In this document: positions 24,359-38,900 of the stretch, one piece after another
How the letters are laid out: every line of letters starts with the position of its first letter
Numbering within the stretch: the first letter of the stretch is position 1
Source: Lineus longissimus
Lineage: Eukaryota; Nemertea; Pilidiophora; Heteronemertea; Lineidae
DNA length: 64,000 nucleotides
NCBI RefSeq assembly: GCF_910592395.1
Contig: NC_088308.1
Location: forward strand, 24,197,501-24,261,500
Reading direction: 5' to 3'
Notes under the pieces: generated by a model
The model's input: the letters and a program-made list of their open reading frames with translations, nothing else
Told to the model about the DNA's origin: nothing
Database searches by the model: none
Program-made: the position numbers and the translations under genes

Positions 24359-27300
24359 CCCTTATCAACGATACCTCGGGCGAAAACATTTTCAACAGTG
24401 TTTCCTCCAACCAAGTGTCTATGTAGTTATCCGAAAACCAGACAAATTTTTCTACTATTTGTATATCAGATGAAGTGAAATATTGTGCGCACGAAGCTAA
24501 ATGACGCATGATAATTGTTATTCGAAGTATGTTATGATTCTGATCCTCATTGTACACTTTGTAATTTGTTAGTTATTTTTGGATAAATTATTTATTTTAT
24601 GAGAACATCGACATAATGGGAAGAGAGGTTTTATGATAATCCTTCTTTAACTCCTCACAAACATTATTATGGTCTGATAAATGACGAATTACGAATTAAT
24701 GATACATTGCTGTCAGCCTCAGTCACCAGTGACGAATCCGTCACAAGTAACCCGTGCCCTGTGTTGTTTGCAACAAACATGTTACTGTCGTCTCTGCGTA
24801 TGATTGAGTGCAAGATAAGGGTCAGAATATATTACCATAGCAAATGGCAGATTGAGTTCAGATTCTCGTACATCCGCAAATGCACCAATAATGCTGCAAT
24901 CAATGTGTGACATGGTTGCACCGCGTCAACATAACGCGTTTTACAATCAAACACAGATAAGAAACCAATGGCACCGGCCAAAGACTTGAGGCAAGCTACA
25001 ATAAAATCTTCTTTCTATCATGGTCATTATTTCTGCTTCATCATTTGTCCTTGTTTACGCAGTTGAATGGAAATTGGGAAGTGAATCTCTAGTTTTTCGT
25101 AGAGCATTCGCCTCTGTATACAGTTTGGTCATTCGTTTAGTGCCGACTTTGAGTATCGTGCATGCACTTTCTCATGCGAAGTTTTATCTAACCTAGTTTT
25201 TGAGGGAAACACGTTTGTCAGGAATTCTATTGCCAGAAAATGACAGCATTAATTTTGGTACAAGATGTAAAAAAGTTGAGGAAAACGTTTTGTTTTGTCT
25301 TTCCAGGATGGTATCGTATAGAAGAACACCAACATTCAGCCATATGTCGTCTTAATGTGGTCACTCAGCAAAAGATCTTACGCTTGATGCAAAAAGCGAG
25401 AATTCGATATGGAAAGTTCTGCACGTAAGAAATGCATTAAAACAGGTGCCTTGACCGATGACCTTGAAATTTGAGGATCGGCACGGCCTATCAGCAGATA
25501 TGCCCGATGATGGAGTACGTCTTCCTTGCCACCCAAGTCATCCTTTCTTACATTCTATTAACTTTGATACAAGGTAAGTATGCTACAAAAAATGGAATAA
25601 AATAAAATGCCAATCCATAGTATAAAGCATTCGATATCGGATTCTCTCACCGCTTTATTACTAGTTTTTCGTCGTTGGAGTATTTTTAGGGGATATATTA
25701 AAAACGTATATTGATAAAAACCTATTCATTGATGAAAATATTATTGTTATCGAAGCTCTTTGGTGTTTCTGTTCTATGGTATTCAATAGCAGAAATTTAG
25801 TGATAATAGATCACTACCGGTAATTTTGCTTATTGGCTGTGCAGTGATTACGACAAAGTTCCTGATTTTTCGATGGGCAACCACAAGTAATCAAATTTAC
25901 GCTGCCTTAAAACTTGTGTGTTACGAATACATTTGAATCGTGTACCACCACGTACTTATCTGTTCAACGCTTTTGACAAGATAAGAATCAACGTGAGATC
26001 CCGTCATATATCAAGAAAAAATAACTCTGCGAATTTGATATCAGAACCTATTGATACAGATTAAAGAATGAAAGTAGGATAGCCTTAGCCCACCGAATAT
26101 CACGGAATTAATCCTGATTTTATTAAAACATAATACAAGACGCTTCAGCGCTAAGAAAAATAACCGCCTTGGGATTTCTTTAATCTATTCGGCAGTAAAT
26201 CACTTCACGGATTGGTCTATGTTCAATATCAATCAGTCTCTCAACATTCGTCTTCATTGAGTTAATTCAGCCAACCGATATCACTCTGATCAGTCCAGCC
26301 ATTGTTGACGCCAATAATGTGGAAAATAAACGGTAATATTGAATGGTTGAATATAATTACTTGGCTCCTTGGGTAAGCATTTTCTATCCGTCCCGGACTT
26401 GCATCATCCGTGAAAGGGTGTTTGGATCTGCCAGCGAGAAATTGGTTTGTTGTTTGATATATGATAAGGTGACAATGAGTGATAGATAAAAATGCTGCCA
26501 ACTACGAAGGCATTAGAGTCCTAAGGAAAGACGCATGGGACCATTGGTGCGTATCAGTATTCCTCTTGTGGTTTTGGACAATATGTAAATTCGTGTATTT
26601 CGTGTCTGTCTCTTACAATATCTTAGGTGAATGAATGATCTTTTTATACATTTTTGTAACATCACAATTGATGTTAGAAAAAAAAATTGTTAAAAAATGA
26701 CTTGACATACATCAGCGCTCCCATATGATCCAAGCAAGTAACTGAAAAAAATGTGATTGACTCCACTTTTACACAAGAAAATCTGACATTTACCAATATC
26801 GTATGCTTCCTGGGGCATGTGAGCATGAATCATTACCTTAACGAGCAAGAAAAGACTTCGTTATATATACATCTTTAAAATTGGCCTAAAATAGAACAAG
26901 TAGACATGATGTTTAAAGAAAAAAGTTTGATATGTAATTGAACGCGCCCATGCGTTAATAAAACGTAATTTAAACGGTCGATGGGATGCATGCAGGTTTA
27001 GCCTGATGGGGCTCATTGAATGTTTGACAAGACGTTTTTTATCAGATTCTGTGATGGACCATAGAATCAAGAAGTGTTACACTCGTAGGTTGTATAGCCG
27101 TACAGAGTCTTTCATTTTATACTTGAAAGACCAATATTTTGCCTGTGTATGGTTATGGACCAGTTTACTCCCCGAATCCTACAAAGAGAACGTGTCTCTT
27201 TTGAAGCAAGCTATCCCGCTCATCATTCAATTTTCTCATCGATCTATTTGACAGATTTAACTGTGTGACGTCACATAGCTTTTCAGCACCGCTGATCGAA

Positions 27301-28187
27301 TCAGTCGAAGTCACAAAACTATTTAAATTCAGCGTTGGTGATTGGCTGCTGAATATAAACTAATCAACCGCAACACCGTGCGCGTACGGTTGCACTGATT
27401 GGGGCGAGTTCCAAGAGTTCCATCACCAATGCAAATATTGGGGACTTGCATCGTGCTTTTATGGTTAGTGTAAGGTTAAATGAAAATGTACTATCATAAT
27501 AAAATAAACTGTAATTTGTGTGTATCCGTTTGTTCATTACTACATAGTTACCAGTTTATCCTTTAGGCATTCCATTTGAATAAGAAGATGTGAAGATGTG
27601 CAAACGTTTTGCATTGAGTTTTGCTACGATTTGAACTTGTCTTTGATGAGTCTGCGGTTCCCCCAGTTTGATTATTTTGGGCTTTTGAAAGACACTAACA
27701 ATATTTTTCATTTTGTTGTGGCGCTGTTGGTACATCACGCCTCTTTCAACTTGGACTGGACTTTATTTTCCAATAATGAGAATGCATGTTCGAGGCGATT
27801 GGAACCATCCTACTGTCAATCACTGCCACACTGGTACGTTTGTTTGGTTTCTGGGGTTAGAGGTTGTCATATTACTTGCGACAAATGGAAATAGCTAAAT
27901 AAGAAACGAATGCGAAGTGACAGTACTTGCATATCATATCCACATCGATCAAACCCTTTTATGAAAATGATTAACTTGGATTGAAGTTATAGCAATTATT
28001 TTCTGACTTGTCTTGCAATAAGTCAAGGGAATAAAAAATTATCAATTCTCCGGGATGCGCCAAAGTTATAATTTACGAGGTCGTACATTATGCTGGTCGC
28101 TTATCTTAGCATTGCTTGGCACTTGGCTCAAGTGATTAAATTCATCATTTGGTGAAAGAAGAAGTTCTTTAACATCGCTGAACTATG
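24359..28187. other. Non-coding stretch
   Basis: No gene recognised. A GTGACGTCAC word recurs at about 27267-27276, but without the rest of the terminal sequence of the 23.4-kb transposon, so it is not called as a second copy. Frames at 27598-27898 overlap in two phases and have no domain. Confidence 0.5.
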
Positions 28188-28334
28188 ACTAGTAGGAGGC
28201 TTTTTTTCCGACTACTAAAAGGTTTCGCTAACTTTTTACCATGATTTTTCTGAGAAAGTCCGACATTGTCTGAGCTATCTCTAAGAGCTCGGAATTCTGG
28301 AAATCCATGAAAAATACGAGGGCTTCCCATGATA
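28188..28334. repeat. Dispersed repeat, copy B
   Basis: This is a diverged second copy of the repeat at 20850-20975 in the same orientation. It starts with the identical ACTAGTAGGAGGCTTTTT and ends at GGGCTTCCC. It is about 20 bases longer through small insertions, including a CTACTAAAAGG segment near the start. A further weak match (AATCCATGAAAATGTCCAAGG) follows at about 28475-28495 and may be a third, fragmentary copy. Confidence 0.7.
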
Positions 28335-31300
28335 GCGCAATAACAGATTAAAGGCGGGTTAACGATTTGTGACTCAAATATCCAGAGTGACCCTAAAATA
28401 AGCATAATTAATTGTCTTGGGCTTTTACAGCTCATTAAGCCTTATTAACTCAGCCCTTCGATCTCCTAATGAGGAATCCATGAAAATGTCCAAGGTTCAA
28501 GAAATCCGAACTTTTGTTGACCAGTGGTATCCGTCCGCTGTGCCATTAGGTGCCAGTACCCACTGTGAAACTTGACCATCTGTGTTCCCCAAGCTACGAA
28601 GGGAACTGCGGAGGTTTGAATCCCAGTCAAAAGCATTCATTTCCTTTTTCTGTGTTTCTTTCACTAATATGCTGGTCTCAATTCTCCTCATGAATCCGTC
28701 TAAACAATGAGATGCTGCCGATCTGAATCATCGCTGCCCTCAAAACAGTCGTCGATGAAGTGGCTCGCAGTATCGCAAGCTGAATTTAGATATATGTCTT
28801 CCAGTGGTTCTCAGAATATACTACATTCCTTGTATATATCACAGTTCCGCATTCATCAGCAAATTACGGGTGATTTTCTGTGACAGGGGACCACTAATGG
28901 GAGAGGGTGGCATTGGAGTGAATGCCTGAGACGTGGGATAGGCTAATCATCGCTCCCAAGCTACAGATACCTCAATTGGCTATAGAAGTCGAGTACGACT
29001 CTGAATAAGATATTGAGAACATTGAGCTTATTATGTGTCTGAACATATTGAACGACCATATCAATTACATCTGTGGAGAATAGAGTCATAAAAGGTCAAC
29101 TCTTCTACGATTGTATTAGTGTATATAGCCCCTGGGGCTCTAGGTAGGTTCCCGGCGCTGTCCAATCCATTGCATGCGTCCAGTCAGACCGCTCAAGGGA
29201 ATAGAGAGTGCTTTAAACCCGCTTCACGCCTGTAATTGACACACTCTGATTGTTAAGCTTCCAACAATTGCCAGCAAGTTGAGGTCGCCATTGTGCATTA
29301 AGGTGTTCTATTTCTGGCTGGAGGTGGAATCTTTCTTGAGTACAAAGTCAAAGGACAAGACCACTCAACTGTGAATGCAATTCACTTGTCAATAGCACAT
29401 TGAAAGCGAGATATCGAAGACAGTCGTGTATTAAAGCATGCTACTTTACTTTGTGAAAAAAGCGACAGGGTCATTACACACCAGTGAGAGCGTGAACATC
29501 GTCAAACACCAACTTGACTCACCAAACACCAGAACAATCCAATTAAGTGTATGACATCTTCATTTTCATTAACTCTTTCAACTTGTATATAAGGGGAAAC
29601 GCTATATGCTTGGCGACACCTTTGACGTCACTCATTCCTACTCGCACGTATTATTTGCAGAATAGCAATGCAAATATCAATTCCGTCGATTGCTATATAT
29701 AACCTCGTGTCGAGGCGAAAATTGAAAAAAAAAACCAACAGAAAGACCGCTTTTAGTGTTAATCAATGTGTCTACTCCTTTAACCTTTAACTACTTAAAC
29801 CACCATCACCTCTAGCATGAAATATGGTATCTTCTCTTTTATCCGCGCTGTCACAAGATTCTATTCAAATAACACTTTTCAATCACCAGTGGAATGGTGG
29901 ATTAGGTCTTCAATTACCAATGTTCGTCTTGAAAGGACCTAGCTCATACAAGACCCGCCTGCATCAACCAGAGCACAATGATTTCAATCGCCGCTATACC
30001 TCAGACGTGCCCTAGCATGAAAATGTCTCATCTCACGGCTTTGCGGGAAGGACGTCTTCCGTGTGACCGTAAACTGCAACATTTATTCTGCTTTGAAGTC
30101 ACACAAACCGTCTCTATATATTCAGAGCTTTCGCTTCATTCCAGAAGGTTGATGAGGTTACCAAGAAAAAAAATCGAGACCAGGGAGTTGATGCTTTAGT
30201 AAAGTATGTAGCACTGGCATAAAGTTACCTAATGTTACACCATGATCTGCTGCACTGATAATGATCGTTTGGCTTTCTTGCGGCCATCGTAAGAAGTTGC
30301 AACGGACGTCGGTGCTAAGTTCGAGCTACAATGCGAGAAGTGTTGCCTAGTATACGATTACGCTTTTGCGGGAATTTGGGTACATTCGTACCACATTCGT
30401 TTGTAATGCTCAGCTGATATTGCCATATCAACTGACTAATCGAACTGGTGACCAGGCTGACTCGACCATGTAATATTGCGATTTAGGTTAATGTATAAGA
30501 TATATGTTTAGGCAGAAGAAGTTGGACATAATATTTGGTATGCGTTATATTTTATGATTAACGTGTACTGTTAAGTTATACAAACCACATAGTAGAGGTA
30601 TTGATACACCAGTTCGTCCGTCCTGATCGAGCTGTGAAGTCATCAACCATGGTTGTCTGATATCTAAACTAGTTTGTGTGTCATGAATAGCTGCGTTACT
30701 AAACTGGGGTAGTTCTCTAAACCGACCCAATATTCATCTTTCCTTATTTCAGATGCATCGTCAGACGTTGGATATGGCATTAGAGGTAATTAAAGTTTAT
30801 CATCATGAGCATTTTCGGATGCCATATACTATACTTATGATGTGAAAGAGTAACAATTTCATACCTTCTACTAACTGCTGTACTTATTGTATATTGAGCA
30901 ACTCGGCAGAGATTTGTTCTAAACGTAGGTACAGATTCGTTCTTATAGCCTGCATGCGTGTTGTCTCGTCATCTCATTTCGAAAATATCTGTCACGCCCA
31001 ACTTCGATTTCCCGATCACTGCAATCATTAAAAGACTTTAAAAAATAATGACGGATTAAATTCTCGCGAAATGCTAGGTTTGCCTCGTCTGTCGTCAATA
31101 ATTCATTAAATCACTGTGCGCCATTTGATAATTAGCGTATCATCAGGCAAGCAGGTAACGGATTTCCGGCTTTGAAATGAATGGCTTTGATTGGTGCTGA
31201 GATTCCCATCAGCTTTGTCCGTGGATACTGGAACACAAACACACAATCAGACAGAGATGTACGGTAAAGATAAAATGTGTTGAGAGTCCGACCTAAATTG

Positions 31301-32298
31301 AAACATTAGCTTTTCTATTGCTATCTCTCACCTTACCATGAAATTTAGTTCTCTCTTGGCTGCTTATCACCATTTTATTTCTAAAACACCAGAAGGGATA
31401 CTACCTCGCAAATTAGGTAGGAAAGCCTGTGAGTGAGTGATTCGTGCGCAAGGCATAGATATTAATTTTGCAAACTTTGTGATAAAAATCTGATGCTTCT
31501 CGTCTTATTTATTAGTAGAGATTCCCATTTATATAACTGTCCTCAAAACGTTGTTCCTCATCAACCACAGCCTCGCCATTACCGCACTGACTGATTGAGT
31601 AAACACTGAGAAAAAACGCCCCTCTAAGCTTGTTAACATTAGCTTTGATAATACTGATATCTGTAATAGAAGAACAAAGTGGATTTTGTAATCCGATATT
31701 GAGATTTGCCTCGAAATTCACTTCAGTAGAATAATAAACTGATTTAATTTCCTATTCTGACAAGAGAAGACGGCTTAGTTACCATTGAGGCTGGATGGGG
31801 ATTTGGTAGCTTCTTCTCCTAGCGATGTCTCAATCAAAACCGGGACCTGGTATAACAAGGCTCCCCCTGGGATATCGCCGATACGTTCATGCTAGACTGA
31901 GTTACCCAAGTCACACGTCATTTTCCGAACCACTGCCTGTCTTCCGGCTCCTAAGAGATAATGATGATGTCGTGAATTGGTGTGGAAATATCAATTTTTT
32001 GTCTATTTACAATTTATTCTTGAAAGGGATGTTGTAAACTGAGTTTTCCAAGAACATTACTTGTTAAGTAGGGTTTTCTACCAATTGCTTCTGAAATATC
32101 TTAAACATTTCCTTGAAGTTTGAAACTTAAATAAAAAGATGAACATTTGTCGGGTATGTAAGCTGGATGGCAACTTTTAAAGCTAAATTCCAGACAAATC
32201 CTACACAAATCAGAACATGTGTCCGCCAAGTTTTTGTTAACACAGCAATTCTCTTCCAAGTTTTTGTGCTCAACCTACTCCATCAAGCCACCCAAATT

Positions 32299-32320
32299 CT
32301 TCTTACCAATCGGTAAGAAG
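32299..32320. repeat. Hairpin with a nearby degenerate second copy
   Basis: CTTCTTACC (32299-32307) and GGTAAGAAG (32312-32320) form a perfect 9-bp stem with loop AATC. About 30 bases later CTTACCAATCGGTCAGAAAG repeats the unit with changes that weaken the stem. It could be a fragment of a foldback element; no function is evident. Confidence 0.5.
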
Positions 32321-33006
32321 GATTGGGGTGACTTACCAATCGGTCAGAAAGGCTGACCCCTAACCGCAAGCGCCACTAATCTTGCCAAAAGGTATCGAGA
32401 AAGGCATAATCTTATTTCTCCGTGTACCTCATCCATCATTTGTATATTTCATTCGATTACTGTGCTCTGTTCGATGATAAAATGTCGCTATGTATACCCT
32501 CTGACATTTCTTACTGATTCTCGTTGTTAATTGTATCAACTGTTGTGATTTCAAACGCATAACTATTGACGTTATTGACACGTGTTACGCTTAATGATAT
32601 TTTTAATACATACCTTGCAGTTCGGTAATGATACGCAGTGAACACTGTGGTATTCGCATTGTGATTTATGGAGATATGAAAGACAGGCAGCGTTATGCCA
32701 GCTACCGTGATCATCTACTGTAGGCCGCTAAATAATATTGTCATGGACGTTTTATTTCAGCGGATTTCGCTAGTAACCTCGTTTCGCAGATACAAATGTT
32801 ATACAATGACGTGTCTTAGAAATACTTCAGAGTTTCGTAATCCGTCAAAAATCTGCTCAAATATTCAATATTCACATCTGTCATCGTCTGTGGCAGTGCC
32901 TACAATGAAGGTCTTCTCGTCCACCTATGTTGAAAAATACTAATAAGGGTCAGTCCCTGCTTTTGTAAGGTTGACAACTTCTTGACGATTAGAAAGTAAA
33001 TTTTCG

Positions 33007-33027
33007 ATCTAATACAATGTATTAGAT
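33007..33027. repeat. 21-bp perfect palindrome
   Basis: ATCTAATACA and TGTATTAGAT are exact inverted arms around one central A. It lies in AT-rich DNA, and no neighbour explains it. Confidence 0.55.
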
Positions 33028-35930
33028 GTTTAACATAAAACATAGTTTGGCCTATATACTAACTGCGTCGAAACAACGCTATCTACTCACGCGGCATACA
33101 CGGTGTGACATTATAAACACTGATATGTCAACGTTATCCGTTTAAACCAGGGCCAAAATGCTTCCAATTATTCCCGAGTTATATCGTGGAGTGTAATCAT
33201 TCATTAATATTAGTTATCGTAATTGGAATCTCCTCTTCGGTCCTGCCGGTTCAGAGCGACATTGCCGAGAGGTAAATAACAGTACCACACGCTGCTGTGG
33301 CTGTAGGCTAGTTCGCGGAAGAAATGACAGGCGGCACTAACTAGATTGAGCTATACATGGCCATCTCACTGCTATCTTCAAACCTTCTTAAAAGGTGTGC
33401 AGTACGATATTGCCAAAAGGACTTGTACATCAATCAAATTGACAATCAGTGCATGATACTTAGTTCACGTCAGCATTTCAGTGTATTCAAAGCGTCTGTC
33501 ACCCACATACTTACTCGTGATCATTTCATAGCTGAATGATGTATAAAAAAATAAGCAAAAACCAAAGGTGATATTTTCATATTCATGTAATGCATTTTTT
33601 TGTATGCTATCCCACCTTTGTTGAAACTAACGATTCTAATATAATTAGTAGCGAGTGATTTTACTAGTAATTACATGTAGGTCACAATTTTGAATTGTAT
33701 CACACGAACGGCAGTAGCCTAAAATGTTCATTGCCGGAGGCTGAATTGTAAAACTGAGCTGGCGCCTGATATATGTACAGAGCCACAGGCGGGAAATGCT
33801 TTCAGTTGCCTCACCGCCGGTTGTTTATTAACGATCGCCCTCGGGCGGTGTCTGGATGGCTTGATCAGCTGCCTGCCAGTCCCTTCTATTAACCGTGCTC
33901 GAATCAGGCACTGGGTCAGACGTTCTGTTGGAAGGGACGTTTCGCCACTTGATCACTGACTATATGGGCTTACACGACCAAATACGGCTCTCTTGAAGCA
34001 CTAGACTAGAATGCTACTAGAATGTAGACGGAGTTGTTGGTTATTGCTAGAATACGCAATCGCCTTATCGTAATTGCAGTGACATGGAAACTGGGAGCTA
34101 TCCATTGCCTGTTAGCTCTTACGAGCTACTGACGCGGCCCTCCAAGTCCACAGCTTCTTGTAACCTTTTACTCAAATGTGATTTGTGGCAAGATTATCAT
34201 AATCACCAGCCGTTGCCGAATCAGACATGCTAATGCTAACAGGTCTGAGCTGGCGCGAACTGTGTAGTTCTGCAAGTTAAGACTAGGCGGCGCTTATCAA
34301 AACATTGCACTGTTAATAGTCGTAAGAAAGCTACAAAGGCAGTAATCATGAGACGCTGGAGAATAAACGAACATGAACAGCGTGAGAAGATATGGTCATT
34401 ACTCTTGCTTATTTAATTATCGAGGAATGGAACTCACTCTAGTTAATCAGATTGGCGGGAGTGGGTGTCCAAGTCGACGTCGAAGGAGCGGGCTTCTAGC
34501 CAAGAAGAAATAGATTTGCTTAGTATCGATATTGGTGGCGTGATCAGCGAGTACTTTTGTTGAAAATTCTAAAAAATGTTAGTATCCTTATTATAATTTC
34601 AAAGGGATATCATCACAAATCGGGGAAGGAATCGACTGTAAAACATTGAATAACATGAAATCCTACATGTTCCTTTCAATCTTCGATCCTTTTCTTGCCA
34701 TGTACTTGATAGGGTCTTATTCACTAATCAATGAATTCGATTCCTAATGATCAATCAATTATTAGATTTAAAAAATGTTAGTTGTCGATTGGGTTTCCCT
34801 CCATCGTCTATCCTCATAGCTGATAGCAAATATTGAACATGTTGCCTACCTTCGATAACTTGCCTGCATTATTCGATAATAAGAAAACGACTACGGGATT
34901 GAACCTGACAGTTAACTCTAAGACAGTCAGGTAGCAATAATTGGTTGTAACGTGTGGGTATCATAAAAGGTCTTTATGTTTCTATTAAGTGGGGGATGAT
35001 TCTCTTCTGGCATTCTGTTGGCTTGATTGAATAAAAACCGTCACTACTGTTTCACTTCAAAGACTTCTATATCTCTTGCGGCTCGTTTGTACACTATACA
35101 GCTTGACTATTGGATATTCCTCGTGGTACTGGGTGACCTCAAAGCACCTCTCGTGGGAAAAAGTGCTGGGATGTATTCATCCTTTTTTATGTGGGCATAG
35201 GTCTAGTAAGATGCAAATAGATTCGATCTGATGAACATTTTTTACCCAAAGGTGATCTGACTACACTGTGTGAGTGAGAAATAAAATATGGAAAGGTTTT
35301 TTTGTGTTTTTAATTTCTCAATCATTTTGTTCTATGTTTAGATTTCTTCGATCTGATGGCATTTCAATGCCATAAAGGCGTGCTTGAGTTGTGTTGAAAT
35401 ATCAGAAGGTCAGTTTTATCTTCCCCTAGGGTGACAGAACCAGAAACATAACTGACAAAATGTAGTTTTGTTTAATGAAATAAAGAGGAATCTGACGCCT
35501 TAACGGTTTCTTGAACAGCTAATAATTACAAGTCATTGCTTATTTGAAAGTTGGAAAGATTAAATAAACAGGAGGTGGGCTACCTGTATCTTAAAAAGAT
35601 ATGAAAAACAATCGCTCTGCTCACCTACTCAAATGTGTGGATAATCACTGTTTAGACATCATGCGTTCTTCATGACTGGTTGTTTATTGAAGCAGGTGTA
35701 ATAGACTAACCATATTGACTGAGTTGGGCTTTTTCTCCATTCCTTGGATACACTAAGTGAGATGTTTAAAGAATGTAAAGATACGCCAGAGAGAATGCCA
35801 TTGGTAAACATAGCAGGTGTATTCAATTTTTTTTCAAATTATTGGTCCCGAATCATTTTAATTCAGCTGTTTATCTTTTGCATTCGCTCTACCGAAGACC
35901 GCATGTGTATTTTCAACAGTTCTATCATTT

Positions 35931-35946
35931 GAGCTTACGTAAGCTC
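35931..35946. repeat. Palindrome GAGCTTACGTAAGCTC
   Basis: This is a perfect 16-bp palindrome. The same two arms recur at 53115-53131 with one extra central T. No flanking repeat is shared between the two places as far as I can see, so common ancestry is not shown. Confidence 0.5.
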
Positions 35947-38900
35947 CGAATGAGGATACTTAACTTCTCATTACATTTTGCATCGAGTTAATTAGAACTA
36001 TACAAACTGCCTCTGTTTCTCAATCCATTCTTTTAGCTCCTGAAGATAATCCACTGGGACATGTTTAAACTTTTTCTCCCGATGTTTCACTTCTTTATTG
36101 AGTTAGCTTGTGGATTCGTACCTGGAGGTACCTCTTGATACTGGAGGTGCGTTATACGAATCCCAAGACTTATCGTGCAGGTGCATTTGTGTCCGTTCCA
36201 GACAAATTGCTTGGGAACTTGTACCACTAAGCTTCGCCACCTACACAATGGTATACATCAACGATAACGTAACTAGCCCTGCTTATAATATCCACATTAT
36301 TTGCCGTTTTGCCCGCAACCATCGCACACTTAGTCACATTTGATAACTGTACAATGCATCTATTCCGTTACAATTTTGGCGCACCTAGCCTGTTTAGCCT
36401 TCTGCATACTTAAAATTTAAGGGACCTTCCGTCTCCTATCAGAAACCGTAGTGTGTACGATAGCGAGATAGCCAGGATAATGGATAGTTTAATGGCTGAC
36501 CTCCTGGAAGATCATCATATGCTGCGAGCTGGAAGAAAGTGTTAGACAATGGTATCAACATCGTGATATGATACAACGGATATTGTTTTCATTGCAAATC
36601 CGGCATTCAGAGGTTTGTCTACCAAGTGTTCTCAAAAGTCACTTCCGGCGGCCATTTAATCCCGATGGTCGCTCATTTTGGCCTGGCACGGGGTGAGGCA
36701 TCAGTGGCAAGAAAAACGTTGCACAAGCGCTCGAATGTTCTGATCTAGGAGTTGTGTTAAGTTCACACATCGGTTGGCCTGGAGTTTTTCTTTCCTCCAC
36801 GTTTCCATATTCGTTTGACTAACCTAGTTTATTGACTTTGAAAAATAGCTTAAAAGTCAAAGTTCGTTTCGCACGAAAATGTCTCATCCATTCTGATACA
36901 AAACCCATCCATGCATTCTCCACCGATAACCTTGTCAGGAAGTGCTGTCACTAAAGTTCCGATATTTAGTGCCACATTATAACAAAATTGACGCCTCGAA
37001 CTAAGAACTAACTGAGTTAGGCACACAAACAAACGAAAAATTGACATTAATGGTGTTTGACTTGACATAAGCCTTTTTGTGTAAATCAAGTTTGAACGCT
37101 CTATTTCGAAGAGCCACTTACAGTTGTGCGGTTAGCAGGGGCGAGTTCATTGGTTTTCATGTGGTGGCGCAAACACGCGGTTGGCTCTTCAAGTCTCTGA
37201 ATGTCTACTGTTTGTTTGACTGTCATTTTGTAAAAACCGTTGGAGAAAATCCGTCAATTTCAAATCAATGTGTTGTTTATTTGAATTATGTATACAGCCA
37301 TGTAGATACTGTAAAAAAGTGATGTCTCTCTTATGCTCTGTTTTCGGTGCACTGTCTGCTGTTTGAAGTGACACTATCCGAGACTAACTGTTTATAAAGA
37401 GAGTGATTTGAGATCTTTATTATCGTCAAAAGGTTCTGTCAATCGAATTGAGTTGGATCACTGCTTTTTGTTGCACCAGTGCTCTCAGCCATGCAGCAGA
37501 TTCAGGCGCTTCACGTGCAAAACAAATAATAAGGATAGTGCTGGGGTATTGACTAAAAGCTTTCTCTTTTTCAAAAAGCGATTATTACACTACTATTCTT
37601 TGTCAAACATCGGGAGTATTCTACGTTATATTCTTTTGTGGTAATTTACATCCATTCTGCAAAAGTACAAATCCATTGCGTTAACAAATCAGTTCTAACA
37701 TGAATATTAAAGCAGTTTCATGGAAATGCCCAAGAGACGTAGTGGCGACTTGATTCAGAGATAAATATCCCAAGCATTTGCTTGAAATTTCATGATGTAC
37801 GTAGTTCCTTAATGCAAATTCATTATCGTAAATTAATTTTATTCATGCCACAAGTTTAAAATCATTGAGGTAAATCCAACTTCACGTCTTAATCACGTTC
37901 CTCAGGAAGAAGTTTACGATGATTAAAGCGTTATCCTTAGTAATGAATGGCAGTGTAATTTCAGAATTATCATCATAATATTCGTTTAACGCAAGCTTCT
38001 TTGCTAGCATTGTCTTCTCCCTGTGTATGCTGTTTGCATTAAGGTATGACTGAGACTAGTGCAACCCCCTGTTGAGGGTTCGACGCCAATGAGGTGGGTC
38101 AGGGTTTTCATTGACCACCCACCGTATAAGGTCCCTTTACTTCTCGATAGATTACAGATATTTCTGCGCGTATCTGTATCTTCTTGTTATTCTGGGATGA
38201 AACAGTGGAACAAAACCAACCTGATAACTGTAAGTTGAACGCTAATGGTATACATGTATATGGTACACACCATCTCTGTTGTAGAATACTGGTCTTTGTC
38301 TGGTGTGTTCCAAATAGTTCCTCTATAAGAGTACAATCCATGGATAAAGGAATTCTCTTAGGACGGTAACTTTTTCTCTGCATAGACATTCCAGTAATAG
38401 ACCATTCAATACATCATCTGCAATATCACTGTGGAGCGTTATCTCCACTTGAAGTAATCACATTTTCTAATGAACGATCGTTAGCCGGAATATATGGACA
38501 TTTAAGATTTAAAATAATTGTAAAAACGGTCCTCAAATATATTAGCAACTGAGCCAGGCCCGGCGCCAATTATCTTCTAATCGTCCTTTCTGGATCAGGT
38601 AGTCGTCCTGGGTGCTAAATGAGATATCATATACATTTTCGCCAATATTGAGGCTACTGGAGCTTAGGTTGAATGAGCACTAGGATTTTGTCATGCATTG
38701 TTTATTATCGAAATGGTTCTTCCAGCCATTACGGTAACTAACGCGGAATTTCTTTTACAATTCTTATTAGACTCAACCGAAGGACACGAAAAGTATGTTA
38801 CTTTATTTCTTATTAAAGCATTGTGCTTGAAGAAGAAAAAAAAATTCTGGATGGGTGTCTTAGTCAATATAACTCTAATGGTATATTACTCGTCTTGAGG

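Noticed and set aside
24246-24557. 103-codon minus-strand frame
   Set aside because: It crosses the right border of the 23.4-kb transposon and includes its inverted end, so it is a composite of unrelated sequence.
27262-27285. GTGACGTCAC like the ends of the 23.4-kb transposon
   Set aside because: Only the 10-bp CRE-like palindrome matches; the rest of the 28-bp terminal sequence is absent.
38070-38110. GGGTTCGACGCC resembling a tRNA B box
   Set aside because: No A box at the expected distance upstream and no acceptor-stem pairing.
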